From Puniceicoccaceae bacterium (GTDB lineage: Bacteria > Verrucomicrobiota > Verrucomicrobiia > Opitutales > Coraliomargaritaceae), in contig PWZW01000152.1 of the NCBI GenBank assembly GCA_003567255.1, positions 1 through 16,263 on the forward strand: 16,263 nt of DNA, read 5' to 3'. Shown one piece after another: positions 1-6,988 of this stretch. The translations under genes were made by a program, and so were the position numbers. Within the stretch, counting starts at the first letter, position 1, and every line of letters begins with the position of its first letter. Below the pieces are notes generated by a model, which was not told the origin of the DNA, made no database searches, and was given only the letters and a program-made list of their open reading frames with translations.

Positions 1-2
1 AG

Positions 3-1184
3 CTGCATGCTTACTTCTTGGCTCTCGCTGTTTTATGCCTGTCCAGTGCTTTGGCTAACCCGGCTACAAAGTACACAGAGTTTCTCGCTGCCCAGGAAGT
101 TGGGGAACCCGCCCTTGAGTTACTCGATGCAGCCTTGGAAGATCCGAATCAGCGTGGGGCAAACGATGTTTTGAGGGCGGCGATCTTGCGCGGATGCCCA
201 GAGATGCGCGACCGTGTTGCCGAGGCAAGTGCTGAGCTCCCCCTGGCGTCACAACTCGTGATCCATGGAGCATTCTCAGATCGGGGAGATGCCCGACTTG
301 AGGCAGAACTCATCTCCCTTTTTACGTCTGGAAAAGACGAACTTCAGCCGCTCTTGTTGCCTTTTTTTATGGGATCGGGGACCCAAGCAAGCTTGCCCAT
401 CCTGCTCGAAGCTTTTGAGGCAGGGGATGCCAGGTTTGCCAACCATGTTGCATCCGTAATTCTCCGAATGTCTTTAAGTGATTTTGACCAAGCCCTTGAA
501 AGGCGTTTGACCCAGGATCAAGGTCAAGCTTTGACGCAAGCGATTACGCTCGCTTCGATTCGGAATCCTCCGGGAACAGAAGCCGCATTGATCGAGTTGC
601 TGCTGGCGGCCGATGGAACTGAGCATCAAGAAGCACTCTTGGCTGCGCTGGAAAGGATTGGCACCGCAGATACGGCGCGTGTGTTGTTGCATCTGATTGG
701 CCGATCAGAAAATCCAGCTTCGGCACGTCCCTTTCAAGCCGTCTTTCGGAGGATCGGTCCGCGCTTTATCTCAGAGGTACCTTCGGTTTGGGAAGATGCC
801 TTCATTCCCGCTTGGAACGATACCCGTGAGGAATCGATACGGGTCGGACTTCTCCTCATGATTCCCGCTCTCCGGGGTGCGGAGTCGGGAGCATTTCTGG
901 TCGAACTCATTCACCAAGATACGCTTCGAGGGCGCGCACTTGCCCAGTTGCGCTCGTGGAATCAGTGGGCCGCCGGTGAATACATTCTCGCTGCTGCTGC
1001 GCTCGAAGGGCTAACCGAGGGCGAGCGGCGTGCCGTTTTTCAGATGGGGACGGAACTGCTCACCCGTAGAACCGAGATTGATCCGGAAGAGCGGGAAGCG
1101 TTTGCCCACCGTTTAATCAGTATGGCACCGGATGCGGAGATTCGAGCTTCGGTCGAAGCTGCGCTTGCCGGTGAGAGTCGATAG
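3..1184 (+). CDS. Secreted HEAT-repeat-like protein, 5' end outside window
   Basis: The reading frame is open to the left edge, so the true start lies upstream; the TTG at 18 is only the first possible start inside the window. The first visible residues are a hydrophobic stretch ending in SSALA just before NPATKY, which is the end of a signal peptide with a probable cleavage after ALA. The mature part (about 370 residues) is almost all helical, with repeated pairs of amphipathic helices rich in Leu, Ala and Glu (for example around LPILLEAFEAGD and ALLAALERIG). That pattern fits HEAT-type solenoids, which usually act as binding scaffolds. No catalytic motif or heme-binding CxxCH is seen. The next gene follows after 53 bases on the same strand, and the neighbours are exported sugar-type enzymes, so a periplasmic role beside them is likely. 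The fold call is fairly safe; the function is unknown. Confidence 0.72.
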   Translation: MHAYFLALAVLCLSSALANPATKYTEFLAAQEVGEPALELLDAALEDPNQRGANDVLRAAILRGCPEMRDRVAEASAELPLASQLVIHGAFSDRGDARLEAELISLFTSGKDELQPLLLPFFMGSGTQASLPILLEAFEAGDARFANHVASVILRMSLSDFDQALERRLTQDQGQALTQAITLASIRNPPGTEAALIELLLAADGTEHQEALLAALERIGTADTARVLLHLIGRSENPASARPFQAVFRRIGPRFISEVPSVWEDAFIPAWNDTREESIRVGLLLMIPALRGAESGAFLVELIHQDTLRGRALAQLRSWNQWAAGEYILAAAALEGLTEGERRAVFQMGTELLTRRTEIDPEEREAFAHRLISMAPDAEIRASVEAALAGESR

Positions 1185-1237
1185 GGTAATCAAAAAAATC
1201 AGCAGGCGGCCTTAAATCAAACCAAACAAAAAATCTC

Positions 1238-2539
1238 ATGTCACCGACCCAATACCAAAACGTTAAAAGTGCCTTGTCTCAAACGAAGCGGGCGATCTCG
1301 CGGAAAGAGTTTTTAGGAATTACTTCCAAAATCGCGCTCGGCGCGGCCTTTTTTCCGATGATTTCCAGTGCAAATCCCCTCGGTGCCAATAGCCGTATCC
1401 GTATCGCCGTTATTGGTACGGGGCTCATTTCCCGGGGCACCACTCGACGCCTTCGAGATGGAGCGATGACGGAGGTGGTTGCCCTCTGTGACGTCAAGAG
1501 CGATGTCTTGGCCTCAGCTGCCGATCGGGTGAATGTTCCGGGCCTGCAAACCTATCTAAACTACGAGGATGTTTTGGCTCGCGACGACATTGATGCGGTA
1601 CTTATCACCACACCAGACCACTGGCATGCGGCTATGGCGATTGATGCCATGCGTTCGGGTAAAGACGTCTATATTGAAAAGCCGATTGCTTTGACGGTTC
1701 CAGAGGGGATCGCCATTGAGGCTGCTGAAAAGCGCTATGGGCGGATCGTACAAGTAGGGAGTCAGCAGCGCTCAAACCGGAGCTTTCGGCGGGCGGCCGA
1801 GATCGTAAGGAATGGCTGGATCGGGCGGATCCGTGAGATACATTGTGAGCTTGGCGAGTTTCCGCCCGAGGTTGAGCTGCCTGAGCAGGCGATTCCGGAT
1901 ACAATCGATTACAACCGTTGGCTGGGACAGGCCCCCTGGCGTCCATTTCATGAGGAACGCGTTGCCGGAAATTATCGCGGGGGCTGGCGTCGGTTTTGGG
2001 ATTACGGTTCGCGTAAATTCGGCGATTGGGGGGCCCATCATTATGATATCGTGCAGTGGGCGCTGGGACGCGACGATTCCGGGCCTACCTTGTTTGTTCC
2101 CAAAGGTTATGAAGGGGAGCCCTACCACTACTACGAATACGCAGATGGGATAAAAGTTTTTCGCGATAGCCCACGTACCAAAGATGCGATGATTGTCTTT
2201 GTTGGTGAGGAGGGAGAGGTTCGCGTGGGACGTTCGGATTTTTTAGAGACGACTCCCGCAAGCTTGGCCAGTCGTCCCTTAAGTGGGACAGATGTATTGC
2301 TCAAAGATTCTCCGAATCACATAGAAAATTGGGTCGATTGCATGCTCACCCGACAAAAACCTATTTGCCCATCAAGCGTGGGCCGGCGGACCTTCGATAT
2401 TTGCGCACTCAGTGGAATTGCCCAGCGTTTGGAACGACCGATTAAGTGGGATCCGAGCGGTTCGACCATCGTCGGCGATCCGGAGGCCTGGGCCTTTGCC
2501 GACTACCCCCGCCGGGAGGGCTTCCCATTGCCGTCCTGA
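1238..2539 (+). CDS. Gfo/Idh/MocA-family oxidoreductase with Tat-like leader
   Basis: This 433-residue protein is an NAD(P)-dependent oxidoreductase of the Gfo/Idh/MocA family. A Rossmann nucleotide-binding loop is visible at residues 54-67 (IRIAVIGTGLISRG), the family EKP motif at 147-149, and the GDWGAHHYD segment with the probable catalytic histidine at 262-270. The N-terminus carries SRKEFLG (residues 21-27) followed by a hydrophobic stretch to about residue 45. This resembles a twin-arginine export signal with Arg-Lys in place of Arg-Arg, so the enzyme is probably exported with its cofactor bound, as known for glucose-fructose oxidoreductase. Relatives oxidise sugars or cyclitols, often at C3. 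It lies 41 bases upstream of a ThuA-like gene; ThuB, the partner of ThuA in rhizobia, belongs to this same family. The substrate cannot be read from sequence. No convincing Shine-Dalgarno precedes the ATG. Confidence 0.93.
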   Translation: MSPTQYQNVKSALSQTKRAISRKEFLGITSKIALGAAFFPMISSANPLGANSRIRIAVIGTGLISRGTTRRLRDGAMTEVVALCDVKSDVLASAADRVNVPGLQTYLNYEDVLARDDIDAVLITTPDHWHAAMAIDAMRSGKDVYIEKPIALTVPEGIAIEAAEKRYGRIVQVGSQQRSNRSFRRAAEIVRNGWIGRIREIHCELGEFPPEVELPEQAIPDTIDYNRWLGQAPWRPFHEERVAGNYRGGWRRFWDYGSRKFGDWGAHHYDIVQWALGRDDSGPTLFVPKGYEGEPYHYYEYADGIKVFRDSPRTKDAMIVFVGEEGEVRVGRSDFLETTPASLASRPLSGTDVLLKDSPNHIENWVDCMLTRQKPICPSSVGRRTFDICALSGIAQRLERPIKWDPSGSTIVGDPEAWAFADYPRREGFPLPS

Positions 2540-2580
2540 TTAGTGGTCTGTGCGTCATTTCCAAAAACTCAAAAACCGTT

Positions 2581-3624
2581 ATGAAAACAAAAAGGAAGGC
2601 TTTCTCCAAAGGCTTGTGTGCTCTGCTGTTTTGCCTCGTATCCGGAAATTTGTCGGCCTCGCATGCCTGCAGTGATTCCTCAGAGGTGAAGCGGGTCTTG
2701 GTCTGCTCGATCACCCAAGCATTTCGCCATGCATCAATCCCTTACGGAGACCAGGCGTTGAAAGAGATCGCAGAGGCACACCCGGGCTTCGAAATTGTCG
2801 ATTTTATCGAACAGCCAAAGGTGGAAATTCCGAGAGCTCCCCGGCGTCCGCGTCAGCCGAGGAATAATGCCTCGGCAGAGCAGGTTGAACGCTTCGAGGC
2901 CGCTCAGGTTGCCTACGAAGCGGCGCAGCGTGCGTGGGTAGAGGGTGGCGAGGCGCTCGCCCAGCAACGCCAAGAGGAATTGGCTGAGGCCCAGCGCAAA
3001 GCCCTTGCCAAGCTGTCCCCAGACTGGCTCAAGGAAAACCGAATTGACGCAGTCATTTTCAATAACACTTCGGGCGACCTTTTCCTTCCGGATTTAGACG
3101 GTTTTATTGAATGGATTGAAGCGGGTCATGGCTTTATCGCAATCCATGCCGCGACCGACACTTTGAAAGATGCGGAGCGGTATACCGAGATGACGCAAGG
3201 AGTCTTCGATTCTCACGGGCCTCAGGTCGAAGCCACGCTTCGGGCGGGTGACAAAGCGCACCCCGCCAACGCGGGGATCGGGCCGCTCTGGCATCTTCCG
3301 CAAGAAGAGATCTACTTGTTTCGCGATCACAACCGCGAAAAAGTGCGTGTTATCTGGTACATGGATCATCACCCGAACCGCCCCGACGAAGCCGGCTACT
3401 TCCCGATTTCCTGGGTGCGCAATGTCGGGGAGGGGCGCATGTTTCATACCGGAATCGGGCACCGGGAAGATTTATTCAGTCTCGATCCCGACTTGGCCAA
3501 CCGGATCAACCCAATCGAAGTTACCGAGCAAAATCGCGCTCATCTGCTCGGGGGCATTCTCTGGGCACTTGGCTTGGCTGAGGGGAGCGGCGAGCCCAAT
3601 GTGGGTGGGATCAGCACGGACTGA
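2581..3624 (+). CDS. Exported ThuA-like domain protein with charged helical insert
   Basis: The ATG at 2581 was chosen because it begins a signal peptide (MKTKRK, hydrophobic to about residue 27, likely cut near ASHA). The open frame continues upstream to 2446 but there overlaps the preceding gene. The product is 347 residues. ThuA features are RVLVCSITQAFRH at 38-50, DAVIFNNTSGD at 156-166, GHGFIAIHAATDT at 182-194 and the FHTGIGHRED region near 289-297, a class I glutamine-amidotransferase-like fold. ThuA of rhizobia works with ThuB on 3-keto derivatives of trehalose-type sugars; many PVC-group homologues are secreted and undefined. Unusual here is a Pro/Arg-rich then Ala/Glu/Gln-rich stretch at about 84-146, probably a long helix inserted between the first and second strands. 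Position 41 bases after the oxidoreductase gene suggests one transcript and a shared sugar pathway. Confidence 0.9.
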   Translation: MKTKRKAFSKGLCALLFCLVSGNLSASHACSDSSEVKRVLVCSITQAFRHASIPYGDQALKEIAEAHPGFEIVDFIEQPKVEIPRAPRRPRQPRNNASAEQVERFEAAQVAYEAAQRAWVEGGEALAQQRQEELAEAQRKALAKLSPDWLKENRIDAVIFNNTSGDLFLPDLDGFIEWIEAGHGFIAIHAATDTLKDAERYTEMTQGVFDSHGPQVEATLRAGDKAHPANAGIGPLWHLPQEEIYLFRDHNREKVRVIWYMDHHPNRPDEAGYFPISWVRNVGEGRMFHTGIGHREDLFSLDPDLANRINPIEVTEQNRAHLLGGILWALGLAEGSGEPNVGGISTD

Positions 3625-3829
3625 TTCCAAAGGGGTCTTTGCTCGATACCGTGGGATCTGTTCGTCGCTAGGCTGCCGCTGAGGGGGGTACCGGCGTTTT
3701 AGGTAATTGAATTTGGCGACGGTCCCCGAGACTGGGTACTCGTGGCGGGCGAGTGGCCGTTTCTCATCTTGCCTGCAAGGCCCGATTGGCTTGTGATCGG
3801 TGGATACCTCACTAATCCTAGTCAACCCT
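3625..3829 (+). other. Structured intergenic region
   Basis: These 205 bases hold no supportable gene. GCCG/CGGC (3675-3678 with 3692-3695) is followed by GTTTT and could be a weak terminator for the thuA-like transcript. A second fold has the 5-bp stem ACTCG/CGAGT (3738-3742 with 3750-3754) inside an outer pairing of ACGGtCC with GGCCGT (3719-3725 with 3755-3760), followed by TTCTC. A third short stem is CCGAT/ATCGG (3782-3786 with 3796-3800). Each is modest, so a transcription boundary is only suggested. The promoter of the next gene should lie here, but no good -35/-10 pair was recognised. Confidence 0.35.
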
Positions 3830-5008
3830 ATGTCCGAGTCTTCTCAACCATCGCCGCAGAATGTGTTCAGCCCGTTTCAGCGAAAACTGTTGACCACTGG
3901 GCTCAGCGCTCTGGCGGGTCTGGTGGTCATGGGTACGCTGTTGCTTGGGTTTTTGGCACTCCGCAGCTTGGTGGTCACGTTTCAGCACGTGATCCTACCG
4001 CTCGCGATTGCCGCGATCATCGCGACGCTGATGGCTCCGCTGGTCCGGGTGTTGGAAAAATACCTCAGGGTAAATCGCTTGAGTGCGGTATTACTTCTCT
4101 ATTTAGGCGGGATGCTTGGCCTGGGGGTGGCGGGCGCGGTCCTGCTGCCTCCGATCCTGCGGGAAACGATGGAGCTGCTGCGGGGGCTTCCCGGCTTGTT
4201 TGAGAATTTGATGGATTGGCTTGGGGGGTCGCTCCCCCCGCTTTACGAATGGCTCGGGGAAAAGCTTGAGCAACCGCCGGAGGAAGCGCTGCAAGCATGG
4301 CTCGCCGCGAATTCAGAAATGATCTTCGCTGGTTTGCAGAATGTGGGTGCCTCCTCGGGGCTTATATTTAGCGGGGTGGGTGGGACCTTCACTTGGTTGG
4401 CGGCTTACATCATCATACCCATCTACCTGTTTTTCCTTCTCAATAAAAAGGGGGATACTTGGACGGACTTGAAGGAGCAGATTGAGTTCTTGCCTGCAGA
4501 TCGGCGGGACGACCTTATTTTTCTAATTCGCCAATTTTGTGACATCCTCATCGCATTCTTTCGCGGGCAAATCATCATTGCCGTCCTGTTGGGGATTTTT
4601 CTGGCGGTTGGCTTCGGGCTGGTCGGCCTTCAGTTTGGAATATTACTTGGCTTGTTTTTGGGGCTTTTAAACGTGATTCCGTATCTGGGCACTACCTTGG
4701 GTCTGTTGACTGCCTTACCCATCGCATATTTTCAAGACGAGGGTGGTTGGACGCTCGTTGGTTTGAGTCTTTTGGTCTTCGTCTTAGGGCAGGTCTTGGT
4801 GGACTATCTTCTCACGCCCCGCATTGTCGGCGATAAGGTCGGGATGAGTCCAATGCTTGTGATTTTTTCAGTGTTTTTCTGGGGGACGGCGCTCGGAGGG
4901 ATTACCGGCATGTTGCTGGCTATCCCGTTGACCGCCTTTTTTCTCGTTTTTTGGAGATTGGCCCGGGAAAAATATCTCCCCCGGGCGGGCGAGGCGGCGG
5001 AATCTTAA
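3830..5008 (+). CDS. AI-2E/PerM-family transporter
   Basis: This 392-residue polytopic membrane protein belongs to the AI-2E transporter (PerM/TqsA-like) superfamily. The expected layout is visible: paired N-terminal membrane helices (about 24-46 and 51-70), another at 85-108, a soluble amphipathic part at about 110-180, then a C-terminal block of hydrophobic helices. Family signatures are NVIPYLG at 281-287 and the DYLLTPRIVGDKVGMSP segment at 325-341, ending in LLAIPLTAFF. Characterised members export autoinducer-2 or act as Na+/H+ or other small-solute transporters; the cargo here is not predictable. ATG 3830 (MSESSQPSPQ) is preferred over the GTG at 3800, which would only add ten non-conserved residues. 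The C-terminus (RAGEAAES) is short and polar. No functional partner is adjacent. Confidence 0.93.
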   Translation: MSESSQPSPQNVFSPFQRKLLTTGLSALAGLVVMGTLLLGFLALRSLVVTFQHVILPLAIAAIIATLMAPLVRVLEKYLRVNRLSAVLLLYLGGMLGLGVAGAVLLPPILRETMELLRGLPGLFENLMDWLGGSLPPLYEWLGEKLEQPPEEALQAWLAANSEMIFAGLQNVGASSGLIFSGVGGTFTWLAAYIIIPIYLFFLLNKKGDTWTDLKEQIEFLPADRRDDLIFLIRQFCDILIAFFRGQIIIAVLLGIFLAVGFGLVGLQFGILLGLFLGLLNVIPYLGTTLGLLTALPIAYFQDEGGWTLVGLSLLVFVLGQVLVDYLLTPRIVGDKVGMSPMLVIFSVFFWGTALGGITGMLLAIPLTAFFLVFWRLAREKYLPRAGEAAES

Positions 5009-5036
5009 GGGCTTTCTCAAGGGGCCTCGCGTTGGC

Positions 5037-5081
5037 CGGGTTCCTTTTCCGGGCAAAGGCGCCGCCACCTTTGCGAACCCG
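5037..5081 (+). terminator. Strong two-part hairpin after AI-2E gene
   Basis: CGGGTTC (5037-5043) pairs perfectly with GAACCCG (5075-5081). Directly inside on the right, GCAAAGG (5053-5059) pairs with CCTTTGC (5068-5074) around an 8-base loop. A 9-base pyrimidine-rich bulge (5044-5052) separates the two left arms. Fourteen Watson-Crick pairs in 45 bases, 28 bases after the AI-2E stop codon, fit a terminator. The tract after it (CGCTTTACA) is a poor U-run, so a cis-regulatory structure in the leader of the next gene is an alternative. Confidence 0.45.
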
Positions 5082-5120
5082 CGCTTTACAGATTTGGTCC
5101 TGCTTGCTTTGCTGTGAGGT

Positions 5121-5579
5121 ATGCTGAGTTTTGATGATTTTAAGCAACGGCGACTGAGGGAAGACCCGATGGCCCGCAAATATACCGACCATCAATGGAG
5201 CCGTGCTTACGAGGCTTTTCAAAGCGCGCGCAGTGCTGGTGGGGAGGGCAAAGCGGAATTTGGCGAGTCTGTCACCAAGGGCCGATCCGGGAAAGGCGGC
5301 GGACGGCGCGGGCGCGAACGTCCAGAACGTTCCAAAAACAAGTCGACCGGGCTTGATTCCGGAGCGCGGCAAATGGTGGGCACATTGTTTGTCGCCGGGT
5401 TGATTGCCGGATTTTTGTTCGCCGTAGTCCATGGTTGGTCCATGGCCTACCTGGGAGGGAGTGTCGCGATTGTAGGCTTTTTTGGGGCCACTGCTTTGTT
5501 TGCGTCGATCGCTTGTCTCTTTGCCTTGGTCCGGTTGGGCGCTTTGGCTGCGTTGGATATTCTTGAATCCCGGAAATAG
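5121..5579 (+). CDS. Unrecognised small membrane protein with basic linker
   Basis: No family was recognised for this 152-residue product. It has three parts: a polar, probably helical N-terminus (1-45, with FDDFKQRRLRED and HQWSRAYEAFQSARSA), a very basic Gly/Arg/Lys linker (about 53-75, GRSGKGGGRRGRERPER), and a hydrophobic C-terminal half with one clear membrane helix at about 84-104 and one or two more between 108 and 141. The start is uncertain: ATG 5121 has GAGG immediately before it, too close to be a good ribosome site, while ATG 5169 (MARKYTDHQW) has GAGGGA about eight bases upstream and gives 136 residues. It lies 189 bases before nuoB, where nuoA often sits, but lacks the NuoA signatures. 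Reality of the gene rests on its protein-like membrane pattern; a longer minus-strand frame overlapping it looks random. Confidence 0.68.
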   Translation: MLSFDDFKQRRLREDPMARKYTDHQWSRAYEAFQSARSAGGEGKAEFGESVTKGRSGKGGGRRGRERPERSKNKSTGLDSGARQMVGTLFVAGLIAGFLFAVVHGWSMAYLGGSVAIVGFFGATALFASIACLFALVRLGALAALDILESRK

Positions 5580-5588
5580 CGAAAATGT

Positions 5589-5617
5589 CCGTCTCGGGGT
5601 GTGACGTATCTGAGCGG
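5589..5617 (+). terminator. Possible weak terminator after small membrane protein gene
   Basis: Ten bases after the stop codon, CCGtCTC (5589-5595) can pair with GAGCGG (5612-5617) with one bulged base, around a 16-base loop, followed by ATTTTCTG. The stem is only six pairs and the U-run is short, so this is a tentative call. Confidence 0.28.
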
Positions 5618-5632
5618 ATTTTCTGCTGGGAG

Positions 5633-5733
5633 CCACCTTTCTTTTTCCAGCTGGTTACTGGGGTGGAAAGACGGTTTCGATAGACCGTTAAAAGGAAAAT
5701 GACGCTTGCATGCTCAAGGAAGCGGCGTAGGTT
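5633..5733 (+). promoter_or_regulatory. Structured leader and weak promoter candidate before nuoB
   Basis: Two inverted repeats lie here. CCACC (5633-5637) and CCAG (5647-5650) can pair with the continuous CTGGGGTGG at 5658-5666. ACGGT (5671-5675) pairs with ACCGT (5684-5688). Downstream, TTGCAT (5706-5711) and TAGGTT (5728-5733) with a 16-base spacer are the best sigma-70-like pair I could find before the nuo genes, but each matches consensus at only three of six bases. A nuo promoter is expected in this gap because the preceding gene is unrelated. Confidence 0.2.
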
Positions 5734-5768
5734 CTCACTTTCGATTTTCCATCGGTAAACAACTTGCA

Positions 5769-6311
5769 ATGAACGAAACAACGCAGATCGCCTACGACAG
5801 CAAAGTGGAGGGAGAAGTCATCGTAACTCGCGCAGATGCGGTGGTGAATTGGGTACGCAAGCACTCCGTTTGGCCCATGCCCATGGGCTTGGCCTGCTGC
5901 GCGATTGAGTTGATGGCCTCCGGAGGCTCGCGTTTCGATATTTCGCGATTCGGCATGGAGGTCATGCGGTTTTCGCCTCGCCAAGCCGATTGCATGATTG
6001 TGGCAGGTACGGTCACTTACAAAATGGCAGAGGTGGTCCGCCGGATTTATGAACAAATGGCCGAACCTCGCTGGGTCGTCGCGATGGGTGCGTGCGCCAG
6101 CACCGGCGGAATGTACCGCTCCTATGCTGTGATGCAAGGCGTAGACCGGATCGTACCGGTGGACGTGTATGTGAGCGGCTGCCCTCCGCGGCCGGAGGCA
6201 TTGCTCGACGCCATGATTAAACTTCAGGATAAAATCGGCCGCGAATCATCCGTGAAAGCGATCCGTGGAAAGGCGCCTGCCAAGGAAGCTGAACAAAAGG
6301 CAGAGGTTTAG
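5769..6311 (+). CDS. nuoB: NADH-quinone oxidoreductase subunit B
   Basis: NuoB is the connecting-module subunit of complex I that holds cluster N2, the last [4Fe-4S] centre before quinone. In this 180-residue product the adjacent ligand cysteines C43 and C44 lie in GLACCAIE, with C109 in MGACAS and C138 in VSGCPPRPE. The SRFDISRFG segment near 54-62 is also typical. ATG 5769 (MNETTQIAYD) is the likely start; an in-frame TTG at 5706 would add 21 residues that do not look like NuoB. The last 25 residues are a Lys/Ala/Glu-rich tail. It opens a run of eight nuo genes and ends 3 bases before nuoC, suggesting translational coupling. The usual first gene, nuoA, is not found upstream. Confidence 0.98.
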   Translation: MNETTQIAYDSKVEGEVIVTRADAVVNWVRKHSVWPMPMGLACCAIELMASGGSRFDISRFGMEVMRFSPRQADCMIVAGTVTYKMAEVVRRIYEQMAEPRWVVAMGACASTGGMYRSYAVMQGVDRIVPVDVYVSGCPPRPEALLDAMIKLQDKIGRESSVKAIRGKAPAKEAEQKAEV

Positions 6312-6314
6312 GTC

Positions 6315-6950
6315 ATGGAAGATGCAACCTTGGTAAAGCTTACCGAAACGTTCGACTTTCTTTCAGTACGGGCCTCGGGAGATCATTCCGCCCTTAACTG
6401 CCCGGCGAACAAACTTTTTGAAGTGGCGCAGTCACTGCGCGATGATTTCGGTTTCGATCTTCTAGTTGATGTGACCGGGATCGATTGGGATGCTGCCTCA
6501 CCAAGGTTTTCCGGGGTGTACCACTTCTTTTCGACTGCCTCACACGGCTACCTCCGCGTGGTGGCCAACTGCGAGGATGACATCAATCCACAGCTGCCCT
6601 CAATTTCAGCGATTTACCCAGCCGCAAACTGGCACGAGCGGGAAACGTTTGATATGTTGGGCATCCGTTACTCGGGACATCCCAACCTCAAGCGTATCTT
6701 GATGTGGGATGAGTATCCGTATTTCCCCCTGCGCAAAGAGTTTCCCCTCGCTGGGATAGAAACTGACTTGCCCGCTCCGGATGTGGTCGAAACCACACAG
6801 GCTAAGGTGAAAAGTGCTCCCATGATGGGAGGTCCATTTGTTTCAACACGTTCGGGCCCGATGAGCCAGGCGGAGCCTAGGGCTCGTGATGAAAGCTGGA
6901 CCGAATCTGAAGAAAAGCCAACCGAGCCATCGGACGAGGCAAAGCGCTAG
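6315..6950 (+). CDS. nuoC: NADH-quinone oxidoreductase subunit C
   Basis: NuoC (30-kDa subunit family) is a structural part of the complex I connecting module and carries no cofactor. The family signature is clear: WHERETFDMLGI at 106-117, GHPNLKRILM at 121-130 and PLRKEFPL at 138-145. It is separate from NuoD, unlike the NuoCD fusion of Escherichia coli. After the conserved core about 60 residues remain (152-211), rich in Pro, Ser, Glu and Arg and ending in EPSDEAKR. This probably disordered tail is longer than the minimal family core. The start is only 3 bases after the nuoB stop, and AGAGG lies 9-13 bases upstream of the ATG. Confidence 0.97.
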   Translation: MEDATLVKLTETFDFLSVRASGDHSALNCPANKLFEVAQSLRDDFGFDLLVDVTGIDWDAASPRFSGVYHFFSTASHGYLRVVANCEDDINPQLPSISAIYPAANWHERETFDMLGIRYSGHPNLKRILMWDEYPYFPLRKEFPLAGIETDLPAPDVVETTQAKVKSAPMMGGPFVSTRSGPMSQAEPRARDESWTESEEKPTEPSDEAKR

Positions 6951-6988
6951 GGACCGGTCTTATAAACAAAGCAAAGGACTTTTAAAAA

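Noticed and set aside
2446..2580. Upstream extension of the ThuA-like protein
   Set aside because: It would overlap the end of the oxidoreductase gene and place the signal peptide in the middle of the protein.
5428..5448. Short direct repeat of GTCCATGG
   Set aside because: It encodes part of a membrane helix boundary (VVHGWSMAY), is only two copies, and needs no special explanation.
5121..5579. The small membrane protein as a divergent NuoA
   Set aside because: NuoA's conserved PYESG-type and FDLE-type motifs are absent, the basic linker is foreign to NuoA, and the helix arrangement differs.
4920..5636. Minus-strand open frame of 238 codons overlapping the AI-2E gene end and the small membrane protein gene
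   Set aside because: Its composition (Ser/Pro/Arg/Lys-rich, no hydrophobic core or motif) is that of a shadow frame, and it overlaps the strong hairpin and two better plus-strand genes.
5706..5768. N-terminal extension of NuoB from a TTG start
   Set aside because: The added 21 residues have no resemblance to the NuoB N-terminus, and the ATG at 5769 gives the normal length.
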